NCBI GenBank assembly: GCA_022376925.1
Contig: JAIOJX010000031.1
Span: 133,814,854-133,878,853 of the forward strand
Direction of reading: 5' to 3'
DNA from: Tragulus kanchil
Lineage: Eukaryota; Chordata; Mammalia; Artiodactyla; Tragulidae
DNA length: 64,000 nt
In this document: piece by piece, positions 46,527 through 57,000 of the stretch
Numbering within the stretch: the first letter of the stretch is position 1
How the letters are laid out: every line of letters begins with the position of its first letter
Translations under genes and position numbers: made by a program
The notes under the pieces: generated by a model
Databases searched by the model: none
Told to the model about the DNA's origin: nothing
Seen by the model: the letters and a program-made list of their open reading frames with translations, nothing else

Positions 46527-46760
46527 GGGACCGCTACAGAGCGCGGTAAGCGAGCCGGGCCAGCGGGGAGGGACCCGGGCGCCCCGGTCCCCGCCCCGCC
46601 CCGGCCCCGGTCCGAGCATCCCGACCTTCCTCTACCGCTGGCTTCTGGGCTCGGTCCGTGCGTTTCAGCACCCCAGAGCCGCCCCTGGAAAAGGACCCCC
46701 TGCCCCTCCCTGCTCTGGGGCCCGGGCAGGGCATTCCCTTGGCCTCCTCCCTCTTGCAGG
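46150..46760 (+). promoter_or_regulatory. MYADM: CpG island at candidate MYADM first exon
   Basis: Very GC-rich, CpG-dense sequence (for example gcgcggctcccaccctggg, gccgctagcgcagcgtcgcc). A consensus splice donor G|GTAAG follows position 46545, so a first noncoding exon probably ends there. The transcription start is not visible from sequence. A degraded partial copy of the island lies at 45060-45437 (duplication K). The long open frames on both strands here are a by-product of GC content. Confidence 0.65.
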
Positions 46761-47430
46761 AATCGGGCGCCCCCAGCCCCCAGCCTCGTCCTCATTAAGC
46801 TCCTGAGCCCCTCCCTTTTCCCAAGAGCCAGGAATGCAGGCCAAAAATATCTCTCCCTTCTAGACCCTAGAGGCTCAGTTTGCAACCACACTGTCTGAGC
46901 AGTAATTGCTCCTATGAGCCCGAAATCTGGGCCCACAGCCTGGGAGTCCATGCCCCCGGCTCCCACCGCCCTAAGCCCAAAAATCTTGCTACCAACGACC
47001 CCGCTCCCCTGCCCCCACCGACAAAGGGGATCTAGGAATCCGGGCCATCTGTCCCTTCCCCCGAAAACCCCCTTGTAAATGAGAATTAGGGGCCCAAATT
47101 TGCTCCTCCCTAGAAGTCTTCAAATGCTGGAATCCAAGCACTGTTCTCTTGGGGACCCAAGCGTCGGGGACCCCAGGCCCGAAAGCCCTTAGGGATCGGA
47201 ACCCCTTCGGCTCTGTCTCATTTCAGGGACCCAGGAGACAGAGACCCTAGCAAACAGATCCCATTAAACTGAGAGGCCCGCTCCCCCAGGCCCGCTGCAA
47301 CCCAAGATTTCATCCATCCTGGAAAACGGGAATGAGGAGGGAGGGGGCGGGCAGGGAGAGGGGAACTGGCCGAGGTGAGGCTGGGGTGGGGACCTGAGCT
47401 GGGGGCTCTGTCCTAAACAAAGTCCAAACT
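46761..47430. other. MYADM upstream/intron 1 sequence, no repeat seen
   Basis: Apparently single-copy, SINE-free sequence between the two candidate first exons. No coding exon recognised. Confidence 0.5.
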
Positions 47431-47435
47431 GGCGT

Positions 47436-47449
47436 GTTGCCGTGGCAAC
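47436..47449. promoter_or_regulatory. RFX-type X-box
   Basis: GTTGCCGTGGCAAC: two perfect inverted half sites GTTGCC/GGCAAC with a 2-bp spacer, the consensus for RFX-family winged-helix factors. It lies about 390 bp upstream of the candidate exon 1b donor of MYADM. Confidence 0.75.
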
Positions 47450-47589
47450 GGCCTTCCCGGGCCGGCCCTGGAGACGGGGCTAGGTTGTGGAGGGCAGCCC
47501 CCCTGAGCCCCCACCCCTCCAGCTGTTGTCTTCCTGTTTTGTCACCAAGGAAACGGTGACCTCAGCCCTTCCCCCGCCACCGCTGGCTG

Positions 47590-47833
47590 GGCGGGGCAAC
47601 TGCTGCATATTTATCGCCGAGGCGTGGTCTTGTATTGGCCCCGCCCTTCAGGGGCGGGGCTGGGGTAGCCCTGGCCTGGGGAGTCCCTTACCCGGCGAGA
47701 GCCCGGAGTTCCGGCCCCACCCCCGGCCCCGCCCGCCCTCACTCCCCTGGCGGCCAGCCCCACCCAGACCGCAGACCCTCCTCGTCTGCCGCTGTCGCCG
47801 CTGCCTCGGCCGCAGCCGCCGCTGGCCCGTAAG
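47590..47833 (+). promoter_or_regulatory. MYADM: Candidate second MYADM promoter and first exon
   Basis: An inverted CCAAT box (ATTGG at 47635) abuts two inverted GC boxes (ccccgcccttcaggggcggg). A GC-rich segment then runs to possible splice donors CC|GTAAGG (after 47828) or AAG|GTGAGAG (after 47833). This fits an alternative noncoding first exon of MYADM. Exact start and donor choice need RNA evidence. Confidence 0.55.
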
Positions 47834-47964
47834 GTGAGAGGTGAGGCTGCGGGAACCCCCGAGGGGGAAGCAGCGTCTAGATTCTGGGTGCAGAGGGATT
47901 CCAAACCTCTCAGTCTCTAGAAAGATGGAGAAGGCTGGGGACCTGAACTCATACAGGTCATACA

Positions 47965-48300
47965 TTTGAAAAAGGAGGGGCTGGCACCTGGACCCCCGAG
48001 CCTGAAGGAGGAGGGCTGGGGCCAGGACTCCTGGATCCGATGGAGAAGCGGCTGGACGCTTGGACCCCTTGGTCTGAGGGAGAAGGGGCAGGGGGCCTGG
48101 ACCCCTGGGTCTGATGGAGGAGGGCTGGGACCTGGACCCCTGGGTCTGAGGGAGGAGGAGGGCTGGGGGCCTAGACTCCTGGGCCTGATGGGGGAGCTGG
48201 GGGCCCGGATCCCTGGATCTGATGGAGGAGGGCTGGGGGCTGGACCCCTGAATCTGATGGAGGAGGGCTGGGGACCTAGAGGAGCTTGGAGCTGAGAATC
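47965..48300 (+). repeat. Degenerate minisatellite, unit about 36-42 bp
   Basis: About eight imperfect units built on ggacccctgggtctgatgg plus aggagggctgggg. Similar G/C-rich units are common on human chromosome 19. Isolated related units occur at 50865-50990, 60100-60330 and 61240-61420. Confidence 0.8.
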
Positions 48301-48487
48301 CTGGTCTGAGAAAGAGTGGCCGGGGTTCAGAATTTCGGGCCTCTTCCCCATCCACAAGCTCAGGGGCTGAGCTTCAGCAACCCACTTTCCCAGTGAGGAT
48401 GAGCTGGGCCCCTGGGTGTTGAGAGCACAGGCTGAGGGGGTCCAGGGCGCGATTCCTGTCGTGGAGTGATGGCTGTGGCGGCCGCGT

Positions 48488-50690
48488 GGAGGTGGGGACA
48501 GGGCTGGGGCGTGGCCGGAGAAGTCCTCAGTGGGATCCGGAAGCTAGCGGAGTGTTTCCCTGTCCTCCTCGCGCCTCGGGCGGTTCATTCCTGAACTCTT
48601 ACCTTAGGCTGAGGGCTCTGAGTGGAGACGGACCCTTTCCGCCCGGGTGGGCCGTGCCGCTGACTCATCTTACCGGGGAGGCTTCCCGAGGCCCCCCGGG
48701 GCGCGTCCCAACTTCCTCCTAACGGGTCTGGGAAGCTGAATTGGCAGACTCCCGGGGAGCACCTCCCAGGTGGCCCGGGTCACCAGCCCTCCGGGAGGGG
48801 GTGGAAGGTGTGGTCTCTGCCTCCAAACTGGATTCCAGCCCTGTGCACAGCCACACCCCTGGGTGCGCAGGGTCAACCCAGGAGCCCAGACTCTGGGCTC
48901 ACATTCGGGGCGGGGGAGCGCAGAACTCACATCTGTAAGGACCCAGAGCTTCCAACTAGCAAGCGTCTCTTCCTGGGAGCTGGAGTTCGAGCCCCACCCT
49001 CAGCTCCCCCACCTGCCGCCTCCAACCCCGAAGTGGAAGGCGTGCGAAAAGCGAACCCAGGGATCCAGGATTCCGGCCCACCTTTTGGGGATCCAGAACT
49101 CACATTTAGAAGGACCCAGACATTCGAACCAGTAGGCTTCTCCTCCTGGGACCTGGAGTCCTTGCCCCACCCTCCACTGCACCACCGCTATACCCCTCAA
49201 CCCTCGCCAGAATCCGGGGTCCCGGCGCCGCCTCTCGGTCTTCGCCACATTCCAAGTGGCTGGGCCGACTTAAAAGCCTTATAAGGACGGAGACGCGGCG
49301 CAGTTCGGGCCGCCTGCCCCGCAGCCACCGCCCAGGGCCCTCCCGCCGCCGGCCCCCAGGCTTTCTGGCCGGGGCTACAACCACACCCGCCCACGCCGGC
49401 CGGCCCCCGGGGCGTGCACGTTCCCGGGTCCCCTACGTGCCCGCCCGCGCAGTTCTGGGGAAAGGGGAGGGAGGGGGGGCGGAGTTTCTCTCGGGGTCAC
49501 CGTCCCCGCCCAAATCCCCGCCCCGGCTGGGAGGCGCGCCCAGGGTCTGCGACGCCTCCCCGAGTGCTTCGGGCCTTCTTGGGCGGCGGGGGAGGTGGGG
49601 ACAGGGCTGGGGCGTGGCCGGAGAAGTCCTCAGTGGGATCCGGAAGCTAGCGGAGTGTTTCCCTGTCCTCCTCGCGCCTCGGGCGGTTCATTCCTGAACT
49701 CTTACCTTAGGCTGAGGGCTCTGAGTGGAGACGGACCCTTTCCGCCCGGGTGGGCCGTGCCGCTGACTCCTCTTCCCGGGGGAGGCTTCCTGAGGCCCCG
49801 GGCGCGTCCCAACTTCCTCCTAACGGGTCTGGGAAGCTGAATTGGCAGACTCCCGGGGAGCACCTCCCAGGTGGCCCGGGTCACCAGCCCTCCGGGAGGG
49901 GGTGGAAGGTGTGGTCTCTGCCTCCAAACTGGATTCCAGCCCTGTGCACAGCCCCACCCCTGGGTACGCAGGGTCAACCCAGGAGCCCAGACTCTGGGCT
50001 CACATTTGGGGCGGGGGAGCGCAGAACTCACATCTGTAAGGACCCAGAGCTTCCAACTAGCAAGCGTCTCTTCCTGGGAGCTGGAGTTCGAGCCCCACCC
50101 TCAGCTCCCCCACCTGCCGCCTCCAACCCCGAAGTGGAAGGCGTGCGAAAAGCGAACCCAGGGATCCAGGATTCCGGCCCACCTTTTGGGGATCCAGAAC
50201 TCACATTTAGAAGGACCCAGACATTCGAACCAGTAGGCTTCTCCTCCTGGGACCTGGAGTCCTTGCCCCACCCTCCACTGCACCACCGCTATACCCCTCA
50301 ACCCTCGCCAGAATCCGGGGTCCCGGCGCCGCCTCTCGGTCTTCGCCACATTCCAAGTGGCTGGGCCGACTTAAAAGCCTTATAAGGACGGAGACGCGGC
50401 GCAGTTCGGGCCGCCCGCCCCGCAGCCACCGCCCAGGGCCCTCCCGCCGCCGGCCCCCAGGCTTTCTGGCCGGGGCTACAACCACACCCGCCCACGCCGG
50501 CCGGCCCCCGGGGCGTGCACGTTCCCGGGTCCCCTACGTGCCCGCCCGCGCAGTTCTGGGGAAAGGGGAGGGAGGGGGGCGGAGTTTCTCTCGGGGTCAC
50601 CGTCCCCGCCCAAATCCCCGCCCCGGCTGGGAGGCGCGCCCAGGGTCTGCGACGCCTCCCCGAGTGCTTCGGGCCTTCTTGGGCGGCGGG
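48488..50690. repeat. Tandem duplication L (about 1101 bp)
   Basis: 48488-49590 recurs at 49591-50690. Differences cluster in runs (gaggccccccggggcgcg versus gaggccccgggcgcg). Copy 1 ends gggcggcggg and continues properly (ctggcagggc) only after copy 2. Confidence 0.95.
49247..49286 (+). promoter_or_regulatory. MYADM: TEAD site and perfect CArG box in MYADM
   Basis: ACATTCCA (49247-49254, TEAD/MCAT type) lies 22 bp before CCTTATAAGG (49277-49286), a perfect CC(A/T)6GG serum response element that could also act as a TATA-like box. Repeated at 50348-50355 and 50378-50387 by duplication L. Binding is inferred from motif only. Confidence 0.65.
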
Positions 50691-50782
50691 CTGGCAGGGC
50701 GCCTGGGTCTCGGGCGGGTGGAGCCGAGTCTGAGCTGGAGGCTGACGTTTTCTTCCTGCTGCCCCCGATCAGCCTTTTCCAG

Positions 50783-50848
50783 GTGTCTGACCCCATCCGC
50801 CTCCAGATCCGGGTCTCTTTCTCGTGGGATCCTCCGCAAAGACCGCTG
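50783..50848 (+). other. MYADM: MYADM 5' UTR exon (noncoding, 66 bp)
   Basis: A pyrimidine-rich acceptor (ccgatcagccttttccag) precedes 50783 and a donor G|GTGAGTGG follows 50848. No ATG lies inside. Position between the CpG island and the coding exon suits an untranslated internal exon of MYADM, whose coding region starts 2 bp after its own acceptor at 52901-52903. Confidence 0.6.
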
Positions 50849-51101
50849 GTGAGTGGGTTGGGGGCTCTGACGCTTGGGGTCCGAGTACGGGAGGGGTGCT
50901 GGCGTCTGGACCCCTGGATCTGAAAGAGGAGTGGGCTGGGGAACCTGGAACCTATATGCTGAGACCTGAGGAAGAACTGGTTTCTTGTGTACCCACGAAG
51001 CTATTATGAAGGACAGCTGGGCTGTGACTTTGCCCTCTGGATCCTGGAAGGAGGAAGTTTTATTGTCCGGGAGCTGAGAGAGGCCTGAGCTTTCAGGGGG
51101 T

Positions 51102-51320
51102 GCTTCCCAGGTGGCTCAGTGGTAAAGAATCCACGTGCAACACAGGAGACATGGGAGATTCGGGTTCCCTCCCTAAATAGGGAAGAAGATCTGGAAAAGG
51201 GAATGGCAACCCGCTCCAGCATTCTTGCCTGGAGAAACCCCTGGACAGAGCAACCTGGCAGGCCACAGTCCATGGGGTCGCAAAGAGTCAGACAGGACTT
51301 AGCGGCTGAACAGCAGCAGC
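51102..51320 (+). mobile_element. Bov-A/Bov-tA SINE
   Basis: Forward: tgcttcccaggtggctcagt through ggcaacccgctccagcattc, in the last MYADM intron. Confidence 0.92.
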
Positions 51321-51579
51321 CAAAAGATGAGCTGTTTTAGGGCATGAGGGAGGATCTGGACACCTGGTCAGGAGTTGAGAGGCGGGGCTTCATTCCTGGA
51401 AGTCTTAGGACAGGGACGGTGTCTTTCTGAACAGATTTCGGTGGCACTGGGTCAGCTGAGGGGCTGAGGTTCCCGGAAGTTGGGAAAGAGTTGGCTTGGC
51501 TCCTGAGGAGCCCTGGACTTCATGTAGGGGGAAGGGAAGAGGCAGCGGAACACTCAGCTTCCTTTGGGTTGAAGCATTC

Positions 51580-51800
51580 AGGGCTTCCCAGGTGGCCCTA
51601 GTGGTAAAGAGCCCACCTGCCCATGCAGGAGACATAAGAGATGCAGGTTCCATCCCTGGGTGGAGAAGATTCCCTGGAGGAGGGCATGGCAACCCAATTC
51701 AGTATTCTTGCCTGGAGAATCCCATGGACAGAGGAAACTTGGTGGGCTACAGTCCATGGGATCACACAGAGTCAGACACGACTGAAGTGACTTAGCACAC
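51580..51800 (+). mobile_element. Bov-A/Bov-tA SINE
   Basis: Forward: gggcttcccaggtggcccta to acgactgaagtgacttagca, in the last MYADM intron. Confidence 0.93.
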
Positions 51801-52149
51801 ATGCATCCCAGACCTAAATCCCTGTAGCTACAGGAGAGGTGCTGCTGAGCGGGTACGATCCAGTTCCAACTGGGGCCATCCCACTCCGTGAGAACAGACA
51901 GGCTGGAAGATGGGACACCCTGATCAGATGTGGGTCCAGGAGAGGGTTCCTGTGTAACAACCAGACTCCTGAGTGGGTCTGGAGACTGGAAATGTTTGTT
52001 AGGCCAAAGAGTGACTGGGCTAGAGAGCCCCGGATACCTACCCAAAGGGAGGAAGTGCAGAGGTGGGGTTTTTAAGAGATCGCAGAAGACCGGGCCTCTT
52101 CTATTTGGGGATGGTGGGAAGGGCACAGGAGGGGGACGCTTTAAAATCA

Positions 52150-52203
52150 CCCCTTGTATTGGAAGTGTGGAAAGTCTTAGGCCCTGCACCATCAGGGAGG
52201 TCC
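52150..52203 (-). mobile_element. tRNA-derived SINE head fragment, reverse
   Basis: Only the inverted head remains: tattggaagtgtggaaagtc to ccatcagggaggtcccc. Confidence 0.5.
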
Positions 52204-52358
52204 CCAGGGCAGAATCCTGAGTGGCTGGGCTGCTGGGTCCCTGGATGAAGAAGAGCCGCTTTGTGTGTCAGCAGGGGGAAAAAGACGTGATTTCATGGGA
52301 GTTGGCATTCGGGGAGAAGAAAGCCGGGTCCAGGGAAAAAGAAAGACAAGGGAACCTA

Positions 52359-52467
52359 CCCACCTGAGCTCTCACATGGAGGGTGGAGGGGGCTAACACC
52401 CAGTGAACTGTTCCCACCTGAGCTCTCACGTGGAGGGTGGAGGGGGCTAACACCCAGTGAACTAACA
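52359..52467 (+). repeat. Two-copy tandem repeat, unit about 55 bp
   Basis: ccacctgagctctcacatgg through gctaacacccagtgaact is repeated with one change (acatgg/acgtgg). The copies are near-identical, so a recent local slippage or another small assembly effect. Confidence 0.85.
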
Positions 52468-52496
52468 GGCTAACATCCCTGTAGACCTGTGCATGC

Positions 52497-52700
52497 TCGC
52501 CTGCTAAGCCGCTTCAGTCGTGTCCGACTCTTGGTGGCTGCACGGACTGTAGCCTGCCAGGCTCCTCTGTCCACAGGATTCTCCAGGCAAGACAACTGGA
52601 CTAGGTTGCCATCTTTCCAACCCAGGGATCGAACCCACATCTCTTATGTTCCTACATTGGCAAGCAGGTTCTTTGCCAATAATGCCACCTGGGAAGCCCT
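52497..52700 (-). mobile_element. Bov-A/Bov-tA SINE, reverse
   Basis: Reverse element: ctaagccgcttcagtcgtgt through cacggactgtagcctgccag to gccacctgggaagccc, 200 bp upstream of the MYADM coding exon. Confidence 0.93.
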
Positions 52701-52905
52701 TCCATAAGCCTGGGACACCCTTCCATAAGCCTGGGACTAGCCCAGTTTGAATCCTGAAAGGCCTGCATCCTGGGCATGCCCCAGCTAGAGTCCAGGGTAT
52801 TCTGCCCACAACCTGCGCTCCAAGGTAGCCAGTGCTGGGTGGGTGGGGCCAGGGTTCTCCAGTTTGGAACCATCTTAGGATTTTTCTTTCCCCTCTTGCG
52901 CAGCC

Positions 52906-53874
52906 ATGGCGGTGACGGTGACCCGCACCACTGTCACGACCACCACAACGTCGTCCTCGGGCCTGGGCTCCCCGACCATCGTGGGCTCCCCACGGGTGCT
53001 GACCCAGCCCCTGGGCCTCCTCCGCCTCTTGCAGCTGCTCTCCACCTGCGTGGCCTTCTCGCTGGTGGCCAGCGTGGGTGCCTGGTCGGGCTCCATGGGC
53101 AATTGGGCCATGTTCACCTGGTGCTTCTGCTTCTCGGTGACCCTCATCATCCTCATCGTGGAGCTGGCCGGGCTCCAGGTCCGCTTCCCCCTGTCCTGGC
53201 GCAACTTCCCCATCACCTTCGCGTGCTATGCCGCGCTCTTCTGCCTCTCGTCCTCCATCATCTACCCCACCACCTACGTCCAGTTCCTGTCGCATGGCCG
53301 CTCCCGGGACCACGCCATCGCCGCCACCACTTTCTCCTGCATCGCCTGCCTGGCCTACGCCACCGAGGTGGCCTGGACCCGGGCCCGGCCCGGCGAGATC
53401 ACCGGCTACATGGCCACCGTGCCTGGCCTGCTCAAAGTGCTGGAGACCTTCGTGGCCTGCATCATCTTCGCCTTCATCAGCGACCCTGCGCTGTACCAGC
53501 GGCAGCCGGCCCTGGAGTGGTGCGTGGCAGTCTACGCCATCTGCTTCATCCTGGCCGCCGTGGCCATCCTGCTGAACCTTGGCGACTGCACCAACATGCT
53601 GCCCATCCCCTTCCCCACCTTCCTATCTGGGCTGGCCCTGATCTCCGTTCTCTTCTACGCCACGGCACTGGTCCTCTGGCCCCTCTACCAGTTTGACCAG
53701 AAGTACGGTGGCGAGCCCCGGCGCCAACGGGATCCGGGCTGCAGCTGGAGCCACACCTACTACGTGTGTTCCTGGGACCGCCGGCTGGCCGTGGCCATCC
53801 TGACCGGTATCAACCTGCTGGCTTACGTGGCCGACCTGGTGTACTCAGCCCGCCTGGTGTTTGTCAGGGTCTAA
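52906..53874 (+). CDS. MYADM: Myeloid-associated differentiation marker (MYADM)
   Basis: Complete 322-codon reading frame in a single exon. The 3' splice acceptor ends at 52903 and the ATG follows two bases later in a good context (gcagccATGG). The product is a tetraspanning-repeat membrane protein: a Thr/Ser-rich cytosolic N-terminus (residues 1-30) and two MARVEL domains (about 31-163 and 168-319) giving eight hydrophobic segments near 37-59, 67-90, 101-122, 137-156, 174-192, 203-225, 238-260 and 291-314. Length equals the mammalian family. MYADM is known as a raft-associated plasma-membrane protein that affects Rac1 targeting, cell spreading and endothelial barrier function. Upstream noncoding exons, a CpG island and a TEAD+CArG pair suggest its regulation. 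PRKCG follows on the same strand, as in human 19q13.42. The reading frame is intact, but its last 128 codons are repeated at 54577-54960 by duplication M. Confidence 0.96.
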   Translation: MAVTVTRTTVTTTTTSSSGLGSPTIVGSPRVLTQPLGLLRLLQLLSTCVAFSLVASVGAWSGSMGNWAMFTWCFCFSVTLIILIVELAGLQVRFPLSWRNFPITFACYAALFCLSSSIIYPTTYVQFLSHGRSRDHAIAATTFSCIACLAYATEVAWTRARPGEITGYMATVPGLLKVLETFVACIIFAFISDPALYQRQPALEWCVAVYAICFILAAVAILLNLGDCTNMLPIPFPTFLSGLALISVLFYATALVLWPLYQFDQKYGGEPRRQRDPGCSWSHTYYVCSWDRRLAVAILTGINLLAYVADLVYSARLVFVRV

Positions 53875-54537
53875 GGCTCGCCCCAGGGGGTTCCCGAGCC
53901 CCTCTTCTCCCTGGAGGTTCTTCATGGAGCTCTGGAGTCCTCCGCTGTGCTCTTCCCGGCCCCGCCTACTCCCACCTTTCTCCTGGCCTCCCCAGCCCAA
54001 CCCACTCCCTTCTCTGTGTCCCTCTCGCCTCCTCCTGCTCAGCCTCCCTTCCTGTTCTGTTCCGTGGCCACATCCTGTTTTGCTTCTGTCTCTTTCTTGG
54101 TGTCTTCGACGTTTTCTGCCTCGGGGCTCTCTTCTGGTCATCCTATAGGTTTTCTCATTGGCCTGTTTTCCTGACCGCCTCTGCCCCTCTGCCCCGTTTC
54201 CCTTCTGAGCCATGGGGAGCTCTGAGACTTCTTCCTTCTCTGTCCACCGCCTCCGCCCACCTCCAAAGGTGCTGAGCCCGACGTCGCACACCCCTCTCGC
54301 AGCTGTTCATACCCTGGGCCTCCGGAGGGGCCTCATTGCCAAACATGCCTGCCTGCCCTGGCTGTGCCTTAGTTGATGTGTGTGTGTGTGTGTGTTGGGT
54401 GGGGTGGGTAGCTAGGAATCCAGCCCCTTTCTTCCAGTGTGGGAGAGGGTGTATGGTGTACCTTCCTTTAAGTTAAAAAATTCTTGAGGTCAACAATTTC
54501 CAGTGGGCTGGAGGCTTAAAGCATAGACCCTGGGTCC
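53875..54537 (+). other. MYADM: MYADM 3' UTR, proximal part
   Basis: Pyrimidine-rich sequence after the TAA, with a (TG)9 tract at 54377-54394. The true continuation is 55641 onward (after the second copy). I did not spot a canonical AATAAA before about 57 kb, so the transcript end is not placed. Confidence 0.7.
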
Positions 54538-54960
54538 ATGCCTGCTAACCTTGGCGATTTTCCCATCAGCGCCCCGCTGTACCAGCAGCAGCCGGCCCTG
54601 GAGTGGTGCGTGGCAGTCTACGCCATCTGCTTCATCCTGGCCGCCGTGGCCATCCTGCTGAACCTTGGCGACTGCACCAACATGCTGCCCATCCCCTTCC
54701 CCACCTTCCTATCTGGGCTGGCCCTGATCTCCGTTCTCTTCTACGCCACGGCACTGGTCCTCTGGCCCCTCTACCAGTTTGACCAGAAGTACGGTGGCGA
54801 GCCCCGGCGCCAACGGGATCCGGGCTGCAGCTGGAGCCACACCTACTACGTGTGTTCCTGGGACCGCCGGCTGGCCGTGGCCATCCTGACCGGTATCAAC
54901 CTGCTGGCTTACGTGGCCGACCTGGTGTACTCAGCCCGCCTGGTGTTTGTCAGGGTCTAA
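54538..54960 (+). pseudogene. Duplicated C-terminal fragment of MYADM (artefact)
   Basis: Encodes residues 195-322 of MYADM again (one change, Arg199 to Gln), preceded by about 13 codons of garbled sequence that create a spurious ATG. It has no promoter or acceptor of its own and is flanked by the same 3' UTR. It should not be annotated as a second gene or a processed pseudogene. Confidence 0.9.
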
Positions 54961-55984
54961 GGCTCGCCCCAGGGGGTTCCCGAGCCCCTCTTCTCCCTGG
55001 AGGTTCTTCATGGAGCTCTGGAGTCCTCCGCTGTGCTCTTCCCGGCCCCGCCTACTCCCACCTTTCTCCTGGCCTCCCCAGCCCAACCCACTCCCTTCTC
55101 TGTGTCCCTCTCGCCTCCTCCTGCTCAGCCTCCCTTCCTGTTCTGTTCCGTGGCCACATCCTGTTTTGCTTCTGTCTCTTTCTTGGTGTCTTCGACGTTT
55201 TCTGCCTCGGGGCTCTCTTCTGGTCATCCTATAGGTTTTCTCATTGGCCTGTTTTCCTGACCGCCTCTGCCCCTCTGCCCCGTTTCCCTTCTGAGCCATG
55301 GGGAGCTCTGAGACTTCTTCCTTCTCTGTCCACCGCCTCCGCCCACCTCCAAAGGTGCTGAGCCCGACGTCGCACACCCCTCTCGCAGCTGTTCATACCC
55401 TGGGCCTCCGGAGGGGCCTCATTGCCAAAGCATGCCTGCCTGCCCTGGCTGTGCCTTAGTTGATGTGTGTGTATGTGTGTGTGTGTTTTCGGGGTGGGGG
55501 TGGGTAGCTAGGAATCCAGCCCCCTTTCTTCCAGTGTGGGAGAGGGGTGTATGGTGTACCTTCCCTTTAAGTTAAAAAAAAAATTCTTGAGGTCAACAAT
55601 TTCCAGTGGGCTGGAGGCTTAAAGCATAGACCCTGGGTCCCTAGGCCCAAACACCTGGTGCTCAGCCTCACCTAAGAATGGCTCCAGAATTTTTGCCAGG
55701 CTCATGAAAAACCCACTCCTGCCTAGAGGCTATCTGAAAGGAAGGGAATCCAACTCTCTGAGCTATCAAAGAAGGAACTGGCAAAGAACTGCAGCGTGTC
55801 GAAGACACCTGTTTGAAGTATCTGTAAGGGACAGCGAGGTGGCCCTCCAGCCTCCGTGTTAAAAACAGCATCTCCTGCCTTTGCAGGGAAGCAATCGGCC
55901 ACTGCCAGCCTTCAAGGTGATGTTAGCCTGGTTTTTTCTTTTTGGTCTTGAGCAGCTATCACTGGCCCGCCGTGTTCTTTTTTT

Positions 55985-56215
55985 TTTTTGGCCACTTCTA
56001 TTGGTCTTTCATTTCCATCTTTGTTCTTTGGCCTGTGTGGGCCTCCCATTGCAGTGGCCTCTCTCGCCACAGAGCACCGGCTCTGGGCACATGCACTCGA
56101 GAGTGCTGGCTCCTAACCGCTCTGTGGCATGTGGGATCTCCCCAGGCCAGGTATCTAACGGCACCCCTTGCACTGCAAAGGGGTGTTCTTACCCACTGGA
56201 CCACCAGGGAAGCCC
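55985..56215 (-). mobile_element. CHR-like SINE, reverse, internally deleted
   Basis: Reverse element from ccacttctattggtctttc to gaccaccagggaagcccc. CCGTGTTCTT precedes it and CCCTGTTCTT follows, a likely imperfect target duplication. Confidence 0.88.
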
Positions 56216-56760
56216 CCGCCCTGTTCTTAAAGGGAAGTTTCATTTCAGTTTTTTTGGGGGGGTGGGGGGGTGGGAATTGCTTCAATGCCATAGTCAAAGG
56301 AATTGCATTGCTTCAGTATGTGGTGTGCACACGTGTATTTCTCCGTGCTAGTTGCTTTTATGCTGCAGCTTCTCTGGCACTCACATGCATAACAGGATCT
56401 ATATAAATGTATAAATATATTTTTTATTTTTTTTAATTCCCTGGAACTTCTGGTTCCCATCAGCCCCTGCTGTCCATCCTAGAGAAGCCGTGTCCTTTCT
56501 CCCACATCCATAATGTTCTCTTTTTTTTTTTTAAGGAAAAAAAAAAAAACCTCTATAAAGACTCGCACTTGCTTTATTCATGGGGAAGTCTCCAGGAGAG
56601 AGGGCAAGACCCAGATTCCTGGGTCTGGTAGGAGAAAGGGGCTCAAACTGAGACAATGTTGGCCTCATCAGGAAAACAAACTGAGTCCAGATCTTCCAAA
56701 TTGCTCTCTCAAATGAAAAGAGCTCGTTAGAATAGACATGAACAAGATTGCTCTCTCTGA

Positions 56761-57000
56761 GGCTTCCCTGGTGGTTCAGTGGTTGGGAATCTGCCTGCCA
56801 GTGCAGGAGACACAGGTCCCTGTCCCTGGTCCGGGATGATGCCACATGCCTCTGAGCAGCTAAGTTCCTTCGTCACAACTACTGAGCTCATGCTCTGCAA
56901 CAAGAGAAGCCCACGCACTGCAGCAAAGAGTAGCCCCCGCTCCCTGCAACCAGAGAAAACCTGAGTGCAGCAAGGAAGACCCAGCACAGCCAAAAATAAT
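56761..57000 (+). mobile_element. tRNA-derived SINE (CHRL-like)
   Basis: Forward: gcttccctggtggttcagtg, body tcgtcacaactactgagctc, tail agccaaaaataatttg. Confidence 0.8.

Larger units (their letters stand above)
53455..55640. repeat. Tandem duplication M (about 1095 bp) over the MYADM 3' end
   Basis: About 53455-54537 recurs at 54538-55640. The first 40 bp of copy 2 are garbled relative to codons 183-198 (ggcgattttcccatcagcgc against atcttcgccttcatcagcga), and the last 170 bp of copy 1 lacks homopolymer bases present in copy 2. The dinucleotide tract differs: (TG)9 in copy 1, interrupted by TA in copy 2. Confidence 0.97.

Noticed and set aside
45008..46966. Long open frames (up to 289 codons) on both strands of the CpG island
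   Set aside because: High GC depletes stop codons; frames overlap on both strands, have low-complexity Arg/Pro/Gly composition and contain the MYADM first-exon donor.
53228..53575. Alternative-frame ORFs inside MYADM
   Set aside because: GC-rich coding shadow of the MYADM frame, with low-complexity Pro/Ser composition.
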